In this document: positions 6,776 through 13,671 of the stretch, piece after piece | Position numbering within the stretch: the stretch's first letter is position 1 | How the letters are laid out: each line of letters starts with the position of its first letter | Assembly: GCA_021295675.1 (NCBI GenBank) | Contig: JAGWBY010000005.1 | Coordinates: 1-15,133 of the forward strand | DNA: 15,133 nucleotides | Origin: Candidatus Latescibacterota bacterium | Lineage (GTDB): Bacteria; Latescibacterota; UBA2968; UBA8231 | Direction of reading: 5' to 3' | The notes under the pieces: model-generated | Databases searched by the model: none | Told to the model about the DNA's origin: nothing | What the model saw: only the letters and a program-made list of their open reading frames with translations | Made by a program: the position numbers and the translations under genes

Positions 6776-7132
6776 TCAGTCTTGGTTTAAAACCTTCACC
6801 TGCGGATGTGCAGTATCTATAGTCCAAGCCCCAAGCTGACCGTCCCCGTCCAAGTCGGCCCTCACCACCAACCAGAATCCTGTGCTTATAGGCCAGAACT
6901 CCCAAGTATAGCCCTCTATCTGCCACCAAGCGTGCCGAATTCCCTTGCCATTCGGGTCGAAGTAGCGACCATGCTTGGCAAAATAGGCTTTTTCGAACAG
7001 GTAGAGCTGCTCCAAGCACGCCTCCAATTGGATCAGGTCCCGCTCATGTGGGGTCAAGCGAGAAAAGTGCACAACCCCTAAGCCTATGAGCACCAACACC
7101 AAAAACGTCAACTCGATCAGTCTCAGCGGCAT
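6776..7132 (-). CDS. Small membrane protein with degenerate type IV pilin-like N-terminus
   Basis: A 118-residue protein. Residues 5-22 (LIELTFLVLVLIGLGVVH) form one hydrophobic helix whose LIEL start matches the FTLIEL motif of type IV pilins and pseudopilins, placing Glu7 at the conserved Glu5 position. The usual Gly before the cleavage point is replaced by Pro2, so prepilin peptidase processing is doubtful. Then comes an amphipathic helix with EACLEQLYLFEKAYFAKHGRY, written here as two overlapping pilin-like traits: a Tyr-rich helix and an HGRY turn. The C-terminal half has beta-rich WEFWPISTGFWLVVRADLDG and DGDGQLGAWTID, as in the globular head of pseudopilins. The ATG overlaps the upstream lipoprotein gene by 10 bp; it is the last gene of the topA operon. 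Probably membrane-anchored with an extracytoplasmic domain; function unknown. Confidence 0.72.
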   Translation of the reverse strand: MPLRLIELTFLVLVLIGLGVVHFSRLTPHERDLIQLEACLEQLYLFEKAYFAKHGRYFDPNGKGIRHAWWQIEGYTWEFWPISTGFWLVVRADLDGDGQLGAWTIDTAHPQVKVLNQD

Positions 7133-8685
7133 GGGATATCTACCTCTTCGACGATTTGGTCCACATCTAAGTCAATCGGCTCGCCATAGCGTCCATAAGG
7201 CTCGGAATAGCGAAAGGGGCTAAGCGAGCCGCTGCTGTACTCACCGTCGCCATCGCGATCTACAAACGCCCACAGCGAGTAGGTACCGGCCAGCAGACCA
7301 TCCAGATCAAATCGCCCCTCTTCGTCCGCCCACTCGGCGTACGTACGTGCGTCCTCGTTGATGGCCGCGATTTGGACGCGACCTTCTTCCCCGGCCTGCA
7401 CCTGTCCCCGAATCGCCGCAGTCTCCGCGCCGATGGTAAAAGAAAGCGTCAGCAGGCTATCGGCTAGGCTATTGCCGGTCCGGTCCACGAGCTGTACAGC
7501 CGACCCTGCGAGCCGATACGTACCCGGAGCCAGCGGTTCGGCGGGCGCAAAGCGGGCGCGGTTGGGTGCTGGCCACAGCCAATCCCCCGCTAATGCTTGC
7601 GTCGAATCGCTCTCCGTCCAAAACCCTGCCAACGAGACCGGCTGCATGGCTTCAGAAAAAAGCAAGTCCAGTGCGTCGCTTGGGGCCAGTCGATTCCGCG
7701 TCAGCCCGACGAAAGAGGGCGGCTTGCGGTCAGACCGCGCACTGCCGCGAACAAGCGCGTCCCACTGCACGGGCGCACCAGCGAACGCAAGCTGTACAGT
7801 ATAGCGTTGGTCTGGCTCTTGCGTTGCCGTCTCGACGTAAATTTTCTCCTTCGCACCTGGGGCCGCATACAGCGACTCTACCGCCAGCCCGGTGACTTCC
7901 AGAACCAGGTCTTGCGGCTCCACAGCCTCGTCAAACAGCAACATCAGCCGCTCGGCATGTACAGCCTGGATCCGCTTGAGTACAGGCGCGGACATCTGTC
8001 GGCGTACGAGCGCTAAATCGCCAGCCAGCACCTCTTCCTCCTCTACTTCCACAGAGGACGCCGGCAGGGCCAGCCACTCGTCGGCATCTGGCAGGGCGTT
8101 GCGATTCGCATCCCTAAAGGCCAGCACCCGATAGTGGCTCGGAGCAAGGCGGACAAACTCGTAGCCCCCGTCGGCACCGCTCTGTGTCTGATAGGATGGT
8201 GCATCCAATCCTACCTCCTCGCTAAAGATTCCCAAATCATAGGCCCAAACATGGGCACCGGCCACGGGCTGATGGTCTTGGTACACCCGACCCCGCACCA
8301 GCCCCTGATCGAGCTGCGAGCCGGTGGCAAACGCTAAAGTAAAGGATTTCGTCAAGGCATTGCCCCGCAGGTCCCGCGCCCCAGTACCCACCGTCAACAC
8401 ATAAGTTCGTTCCTCGGCCAAAGGCATAGCAATGCGCAGTCGTGGACCCTGCCACGACAGTTGCAGCGGCCCGACCGGTGAGGTGAAAAGAGCAGCCTCG
8501 GTCTGTTCGCGATTCATGGGTTCGCTGAAGACGATCTCTACTTCGGTATCCTGTGCCACTTCCAAGGCGTCGCTCTCCGGGTAGTGAGACAGAATGCGGG
8601 GCGGCTCTTTGTCCACTGGCCCTCCGGTAGGCGGCCCGACTTTGGCGCAACCTAACAACAGCGCGACCAAGACGCTAATCAGCAC
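7123..8685 (-). CDS. Ig-like-domain lipoprotein (520 aa)
   Basis: The N-terminus has a hydrophobic stretch ending in a lipobox (LLLGC, Cys13), then KVGPPTGGPVDKEPP, a pattern I recall from a widespread Bacteroidota-type Ig-like lipoprotein family. Residues about 27-122 form a Big_5-type Ig domain (VEIVFSEPMNREQ). Residues about 128-210 resemble a carboxypeptidase-regulatory beta-sandwich (GRVYQDHQPVAGAHVWAYD, then DANRNALPDADEW). A second Ig-like unit follows at about 310-415 (LDLLFSEAMQPVS), then a final sandwich with DRDGDGEYSSG. Expected to be anchored to a membrane and face the periplasm or outside. The GTG at 8685 overlaps the xerC-like gene by 11 bp. That start gives a signal peptide without basic residues, whereas the same frame upstream reads KPSTPKLIRT, an ideal n-region with no standard start codon before a TGA; the true start may be unusual. 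Confidence 0.78.
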   Translation of the reverse strand: MLISVLVALLLGCAKVGPPTGGPVDKEPPRILSHYPESDALEVAQDTEVEIVFSEPMNREQTEAALFTSPVGPLQLSWQGPRLRIAMPLAEERTYVLTVGTGARDLRGNALTKSFTLAFATGSQLDQGLVRGRVYQDHQPVAGAHVWAYDLGIFSEEVGLDAPSYQTQSGADGGYEFVRLAPSHYRVLAFRDANRNALPDADEWLALPASSVEVEEEEVLAGDLALVRRQMSAPVLKRIQAVHAERLMLLFDEAVEPQDLVLEVTGLAVESLYAAPGAKEKIYVETATQEPDQRYTVQLAFAGAPVQWDALVRGSARSDRKPPSFVGLTRNRLAPSDALDLLFSEAMQPVSLAGFWTESDSTQALAGDWLWPAPNRARFAPAEPLAPGTYRLAGSAVQLVDRTGNSLADSLLTLSFTIGAETAAIRGQVQAGEEGRVQIAAINEDARTYAEWADEEGRFDLDGLLAGTYSLWAFVDRDGDGEYSSGSLSPFRYSEPYGRYGEPIDLDVDQIVEEVDIPCR

Positions 8686-9631
8686 CGTGCGGATGAGCTT
8701 CGGCGTAGATGGCTTGCAGGTGTTCCAAGCTCACTTCAGTATAGCTCTGAGTGGCGGCCAACGTCGCGTGACCGAGGAGTTCCTTGACGGCTACTAAATC
8801 GGCACCCGCGTCGAGAAGATGGGCGGCAAAGGAGTGGCGCAAGCGATGCGGGCTGAGCGAATCGTCTTCTGAGACAGCGCGCAGATGGCGCTCAACGATG
8901 CGCTGCACGGTGCGACGACTCAAGCGCTTGCCGCGTCCGTTGAGGAAGAGGGCACCGGCTTCTACTTGCGACATGTCGCATTCGAGCAGGACCTCAGCGC
9001 GGCGTTGCAAATACGCTTCGAGTGCCTCTTGTGCCTTTGCGCCAATGGGAGCGATGCGCTCCTTGCGGCCCTTGCCCATGACCTTGATGGTGCCTTCGGC
9101 CAGATCCAGCGACGAAAGGTTGAGCCCCACCAGTTCGCCGAGGCGAATGCCCCCTCCGTAGAACACTTCTAGAATGGCCCGATCTCGCACGCCGCTAAAC
9201 CGCTCGGTCGCAGGAGCTTCCATGGCCTCGGCAACCTGCTCTACGGGCAGGTGTCGTGGCAATGCGCGCTCGACCAAGGGCGATGCCACCGCACCAGCCG
9301 GATTGGCAACGAGCGCACCCTCGCGACAGAGATAGCGGAAAAGCGAGCGCAGAGCCGCCAATTTGCGGGCAACAGTGCTGGCCTTGAGGCCCTTTTCTTC
9401 TAAGTCGGCGACAAAGGCCTGCACCTGCTCGCGCTGCACCACTCGCAGCGGCAGTTGCAAATTATCGACTCGCGGATAGAGAAAGCGGGCGAATTGCTGC
9501 AAGTCACAGCGATATGAACTGAGGGTGTACTCGGCACAATTGCGCTCTTTGTGCAAGTATTCCAAGAAGCGGACAATGCCCTCTTCGAGGCTGGATCCGG
9601 CGTGTAGAGCGCTCTGCGATGCATCGGCCAT
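8675..9631 (-). CDS. xerC: XerC/XerD-family tyrosine recombinase
   Basis: A 318-residue site-specific recombinase, complete in both domains. Residues about 15-105 are the SAM-like core-binding domain (RFLEYLHKERNCAEYTLSSY). The catalytic domain holds the pentad: Arg163 (GGGIRLGELVGL), Lys187 (GKGRKERIAPI), His262 and Arg265 (SPHRLRHSFAAHLLDAG), His288 (LLGHATL) and nucleophile Tyr297 (TQSYTEVS). It probably acts with a partner or alone at a dif site to resolve chromosome dimers; XerC versus XerD cannot be separated by eye. It lies 30 nt after topA and overlaps the lipoprotein gene, the kind of housekeeping topA-xer pairing seen in many genomes, so an integron or phage integrase is unlikely. 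No clear Shine-Dalgarno precedes ATG 9631. Confidence 0.85.
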   Translation of the reverse strand: MADASQSALHAGSSLEEGIVRFLEYLHKERNCAEYTLSSYRCDLQQFARFLYPRVDNLQLPLRVVQREQVQAFVADLEEKGLKASTVARKLAALRSLFRYLCREGALVANPAGAVASPLVERALPRHLPVEQVAEAMEAPATERFSGVRDRAILEVFYGGGIRLGELVGLNLSSLDLAEGTIKVMGKGRKERIAPIGAKAQEALEAYLQRRAEVLLECDMSQVEAGALFLNGRGKRLSRRTVQRIVERHLRAVSEDDSLSPHRLRHSFAAHLLDAGADLVAVKELLGHATLAATQSYTEVSLEHLQAIYAEAHPHGAD

Positions 9632-9661
9632 GGCAGTAATGAGCCAAGGAGGAATGAATAC

Positions 9662-11925
9662 TCAGGCAGCTTGGGCGCTTTTGTCTTTTTCGCCCTCTTC
9701 GCTTTCGTACTCGGTGCCGCAAACCCGGCAGTACGTGGCAGGGGTACTCGAGCGGCTACCTTTTTCGTAGAGCAAGGCAGCGTCGCAGTGGGTGCACTTG
9801 CGGTCTATGGGGCGGTCCCAGCTAGCGAATTTGCACTGGGGATAGGTACTGCAACCAAAGAAGACCTTGCCCTTGCGCGACCGCTTCTCCACGATCTGGC
9901 CATCGCAACCGTCCTCTGGACACTGAATCCCAAGGACATAGGGCTTGACATTTTTGCAATCTGGATAGCTGCTACAAGCCAAGAAACGGCCATAGCGACC
10001 CGTCTTGACGACCATGGGTGCACTGCACTGATCGCAGACTTCGTCGGTCTCCACCTCGCCTTGCTCTTCGAGGGGCTTGGTGTTTTTGCACTTTGGATAA
10101 CCAGAGCACGCGAGAAAGCGACCGTTGCGCCCCCACTTGACGACCATGTCGGCCCCGCAGTCCTCGCAGTCCTCGTCCGACACCTCTTGTAGCGCGAGCT
10201 TCAGCTCTTTCCGTTGGCTATTGGCCGTGTCTAAGTCGCCCTTCCACGAGTCGTAGAACTGCTGCACGATCTTAACCCAGTTGGTATCCCCATCTTCAAT
10301 CTGATCGAGCTTGTCCTCCATGTTGGCCGTGAAAGCTACGTTGAAGAGGTGCGGAAAGGTATCGACGAGTAGTTTGTTGACGGTCTGGCCGCGCTCAGTG
10401 GCCACGAAGTAGCGATTATCGACCTTTTCGAGATTTGCGCGTAGGTCGAGGGGCGGCCAATGCCCTCGGATTCCAGTTGCTTTACGAGCGACGCCTCAGT
10501 AAAGCGCGGCGGTGGCTTAGTGAAGTGCTGCTCAGGAGCGATCTTCTCTAACTTTAGTACCTCGCCTTCGGCGATATCAGCGGGCATGGCCCGCGACGCG
10601 GCCTCTTCTTCCCCCTCGGCCATGCCATTAGACGCGGCCTCCGACTTATCCTCTTCTTCCTTGCTTTCGCTGTAGAGCAGAGTAAAGCCCGGAAACTTGA
10701 CAACGCTCCCCGCAGCGCGAAGCAAGTAGGGTCCGGCCTCGACATTGGCCGTCGTGATGTTGAGAATCTGCGGCTTCATCTGCGAGGTCACAAATCGCTT
10801 CCAGATCAGGGAGTACACTCGCGCCTGATCTGGCGTGAGCAAGTGCTTGACTTTGTCTGGATGTAGGGCTACGGAGGTGGGGCGTATGGCCTCGTGGGCA
10901 TCTTGGGCGCTGTTTTTGGTCCGGTAGTGATTGGGTGTCTCGGGCACGTAATCGCGGCCGTAGAGGGCGTCGATCTGCTCGCGCACCTCGGCGATGGCGT
11001 CGGCTGCAACGCGCACCGAATCCGTGCGCATATAGGTAATCAGGCCACGGGTTTCGCCCTCGACCTCAACGCCTTCGTATAGCTGCTGAGCTACGGCCAT
11101 GGTGCGCTTGACCGAAAAACGCATCCGCCGAGCACATTCCTGCTGCAAGGTACTGGTCGTGAAGGGCGGGGCCGGGCGGCGCATTTGGTCTCGTTCCTTG
11201 ACTTCTTTGACCCTTATATCTTGCGCGGCCAGCTCGGCGGCGATGCGATCAGCCTCCTCCTGACTGCCGATATCAAGCTTATCGCCGTCTTTGGCCAAAA
11301 GACGCGCCCAGAACGAACCCCGACTCTCACGGCCCAAAAGGCTCTCGATCGACCAGTACTCTTGAGGCTCAAATGCCTTGATCTTGCGGTCGCGCTCGCA
11401 GATTAATCGCACAGCTACGGACTGCACGCGGCCGGCTGAGAGCCCAGAGTGTATGACCTTCCACAAGAGCGGGCTGATCTCGTAGCCGACTAAGCGGTCG
11501 AGTACGCGCCGCGCCTGTTGGGCATCGACCTTGTGTAGATCCAACGCACCCGAGTGCTCTAGCGACTCGTGTACCGCTTTGGGCGTAATCTCATTGAAGA
11601 GAATTCGCTTGACGTTGTCGTTCTTGGGAGAGATGGCTTGAGCCACGTGCCAAGCAATGGCTTCGCCCTCACGGTCGGGGTCGGTAGCCAAGTAGGTGGT
11701 ATCGGCGGCTTGGGCTGCTTTGCGGAGGCCGCTGAGGATCTTGCCCTTGCCCCGAATGGTCACGTAGCGCGGCTTGAAGCCGTCTTCAACGTCGATGCCT
11801 AGCTCTTTGGGCGGCAGATCCCGCACGTGCCCCATACAGGGTTTAACCACAAAATCCTTGCCCAAAATTTTGTTGATTGTCTTAGCCTTAGCCGGCGACT
11901 CAACAACCACCAATGACTTGCTCAT
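9662..11925 (-). CDS. topA: DNA topoisomerase I (TopA), frameshifted
   Basis: Type IA enzyme that relaxes negative supercoils. ATG 11925 follows AGGGGG. The Toprim domain begins VVVESPAKAKTI (Glu9) and has DPDREGEA (Asp82, Asp84, Glu86); nucleophile Tyr298 is in GLITYMRTDSVR. The first frame ends after codon 498 (GIGRPSTYAQI). After only two bases (10431-10430) the next frame runs EKVDNRYFVATERG for 255 codons to the TGA at 9662. Family proteins have about ten residues between (STIQ-RGYV type), so about 28 bases seem absent. The C-terminal frame has topoisomerase zinc fingers (CEDCG/CSGYPKC, CDQC/CSSYPDC, CPEDGC/CSTYPQC) and a further CTHC/CRVC pair. As written, the zinc-finger region and the last part of the core would be lost. 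First gene of the leftward operon with the recombinase, lipoprotein and pilin-like gene. Confidence 0.9.
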
Positions 11926-12022
11926 CTGCCCCCTCGGTTGATATTACTGAAAGCTGTACGTTACGTAAGTTACCTAATTTGCTGAATATATGGACGCCCT
12001 AAGACAATTGCAAGACGCGCTC

Positions 12023-12053
12023 TTGACAAACTAAAGCCGCCGCCTTTTTGTAA
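12023..12053 (+). promoter_or_regulatory. Candidate promoter of map in the topA/map divergent gap
   Basis: TTGACA at 12023-12028 is a perfect -35, but the -10 is poor (TTTGTA or TTGTAA at 12047-12053, spacing 18-19). The rest of the 11926-12094 gap holds an 8-bp palindrome TTACGTAA (11961-11968) and, for the leftward topA transcript, a weak minus-strand -10 (TAATAT) near 11945. No other gene is visible in this gap. Confidence 0.35.
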
Positions 12054-12094
12054 CCCATTCGGTATTGCGCGCTGTATTCTCTGAGGTTTACTCC

Positions 12095-12850
12095 TTGATC
12101 CATCGCAAAAAATCAAGCGAAATAGAGCACATTGCCGCTAGCTGCGAGATCGTCTTCGCCGTCCAGCAAAAGCTCGAAGCGCTCATCGCACTTGGGGTCA
12201 GCACCCTCGAGCTAGATCAAGTCGCCGAGGCCGAAATCCGCGCATTAGGAGCGGTGCCCGCCTTCAAGGGATATCACGGCTTCCCCTACTCGATTTGCGC
12301 TTCAGTAAACGCTGCAATCGTGCATGGGTTCCCCGACGAAACTCCACTGCAAGAGGGCGACATCGTCAGCATTGACGTGGGTGCCTGTCTCGATGGTTAC
12401 TATGGCGACGGGGCCTTTACCGTCGCGGTCGGCGCGATCAGCGCGCAGGCACAGCACCTCATCAATGGCACCCTCGACTGCCTCGCATGTGGTATTGACC
12501 GAGCGCGACCCGGCGGGCGGCTCTCCGACATTTCTCACGCCATCCAGCGCCACGCCGAAAGCCAAGGGCTGGCCGTAGTGCGCGAGTACGGGGGCCACGG
12601 CATTGGTCGCGAGTTACACGAGTCACCCTACATCGAAAACTATGGTTCGCCCGGCAAAGGCCCGCTGCTCAAGCCCGGACACGTACTCTGCATCGAGCCG
12701 ATTCTCTGCCTAGGCAACCCTCAAATCGACCATCTCGACGACTGGACCACCCTCACCTCCGACCGCTCGCTCGCCGCTCACGCCGAACATACCGTCGCCA
12801 TTACTGAGGACGGGCCGCGGATTCTGACCCTGCCCGCTGTGCCAGCATGA
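12095..12850 (+). CDS. map: Methionine aminopeptidase type I
   Basis: Removes N-terminal methionine from new proteins in the cytoplasm. I place the start at TTG 12095, which gives MIHRKKSSEIEHI, aligns with the family, and has GAGG eight bases upstream; the longer TTG 12065 start would add ten unconserved residues. The 251-residue protein has all five dinuclear metal ligands: Asp94 (SIDVG), Asp105 (YYGDGAF), His168 (GGHGIGR), Glu201 (CIEPIL) and Glu231 (AEHTVAI), plus His77 (IVHGFP). No SH3-type or zinc N-terminal extension, so the short type Ia form. Its TGA overlaps the next ATG by ATGA, so it is translationally coupled to the metallo-hydrolase. Confidence 0.92.
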   Translation: MIHRKKSSEIEHIAASCEIVFAVQQKLEALIALGVSTLELDQVAEAEIRALGAVPAFKGYHGFPYSICASVNAAIVHGFPDETPLQEGDIVSIDVGACLDGYYGDGAFTVAVGAISAQAQHLINGTLDCLACGIDRARPGGRLSDISHAIQRHAESQGLAVVREYGGHGIGRELHESPYIENYGSPGKGPLLKPGHVLCIEPILCLGNPQIDHLDDWTTLTSDRSLAAHAEHTVAITEDGPRILTLPAVPA

Positions 12851-13605
12851 AGGTCACCTTCCTCGGCACTGGCACCTCTATCGGGGTGCCGCGCATCGGC
12901 TGCTACTGCCCAGTTTGCGCCTCGGACGACCCGAAAAACAAGCGCTTGCGCTGCGCCTTACACCTAGCACATCAAGGCCGGTCAATCCTCGTCGATGCCG
13001 GCCCGGATCTCAGAACCCAAGCCTTGCGCTATCGGATCGACCGCGTCGATTGCGTGCTGTTGACCCACGGTCACGCCGATCATCTCCACGGCCTCGACGA
13101 TGTGCGTTCCTATTGCTTTGACCGCGACCAGCCGCTACCCTGCTACGCGGACCCGGACACCATTGCCCGCATAGAACGAGTATTCGACTACGCCTTTGAC
13201 AAAGACGCCCCCAGCGCGACACCGCAGATTGCCCTGCGTCCGATTGCCGGGCCGTTCACTACCTGTGGGCTCACCATCGAGCCGCTCACCATCTATCACG
13301 GTCGCGCCCCGGTCCTCGCCTTTCGCATCGGCAACTTCGCCTACGCCACAGACACCAACTACATCCCAGAAGCGGCCATGGCGCGGCTGCTCGGCCTAGA
13401 TGTTTTGGTCCTCGACGCACTGCGCCACAAAGAACATCCTACCCATTTCAACGTCGAGCAGGCACTGGCCATCGTCGCCGAGCTCCAGCCTGCTCGCACT
13501 TACTTCACGCATATAGCCCACGACCTCGACCACCATCAGACCAATGCCGAACTCCCCCCAGGCGTGGAACTCGCCTACGACGGCTTGGTGCTCGAGGTAA
13601 GATAA
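12847..13605 (+). CDS. PhnP-like MBL-fold metallo-hydrolase
   Basis: A 252-residue metallo-beta-lactamase-fold phosphodiesterase. The active-site motif is THGHADH (His74, His76, Asp78, His79); further ligands are likely His151 (YHG), Asp169 (ATDT) and His222. Cys19, Cys21 and Cys24 (GCYCPVC) with His225 match the structural zinc site of PhnP, the 1,2-cyclic phosphate phosphodiesterase of phosphonate catabolism, and the length equals the E. coli enzyme. No other phn gene is nearby, however, and many bacteria carry this family outside phn operons, so a general cyclic-phosphate or nucleotide hydrolase is equally possible. Coupled to map by ATGA. Ends at TAA 13603-13605, next to the terminator on the other strand. 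Confidence 0.85.
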   Translation: MKVTFLGTGTSIGVPRIGCYCPVCASDDPKNKRLRCALHLAHQGRSILVDAGPDLRTQALRYRIDRVDCVLLTHGHADHLHGLDDVRSYCFDRDQPLPCYADPDTIARIERVFDYAFDKDAPSATPQIALRPIAGPFTTCGLTIEPLTIYHGRAPVLAFRIGNFAYATDTNYIPEAAMARLLGLDVLVLDALRHKEHPTHFNVEQALAIVAELQPARTYFTHIAHDLDHHQTNAELPPGVELAYDGLVLEVR

Positions 13606-13643
13606 AAAACGAGGATGCCGCCGGTCTCCCGACGACATCCTCG
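13604..13643 (-). terminator. Intrinsic terminator of the nrdJ transcript
   Basis: Minus strand CGAGGATG (13643-13636) and CATCCTCG (13617-13610) form an 8-bp stem, with partial pairing inside the 18-nt loop, followed by TTTTTT (13609-13604). It lies about 30 nt after the nrdJ stop. The T-run overlaps the stop codon of the convergent hydrolase gene. It may also slow rightward transcription, but lacks a T-run there. Confidence 0.75.
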
Positions 13644-13650
13644 CCTCGAC

Positions 13651-13670
13651 CAAAAGCACGCTGGCTTTTG
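13651..13670. repeat. Short hairpin directly after the nrdJ stop
   Basis: CAAAAGC (13651-13657) and GCTTTTG (13664-13670) form a 7-bp stem with a 6-nt loop, one base past the nrdJ TGA (13674-13672). It may act with the stronger terminator beside it, for example as a 3'-end stabiliser. Weak evidence. Confidence 0.3.
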
Positions 13671-13671
13671 T

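Noticed and set aside
8675..9631. Integrase marking a mobile element
   Set aside because: It is a housekeeping Xer-type recombinase in a topA operon. No attachment-site repeats, transposase or phage genes flank it, and the tRNAs lie about 3 kb away in another unit.
9646..9770. Rightward mini-gene at 9654 preceded by AAGGAGG
   Set aside because: It is antisense to the topA zinc-finger coding end, the ribosome site is nearly touching the ATG, and the translation (MNTQAAWALL) looks like no protein family. Probably chance.
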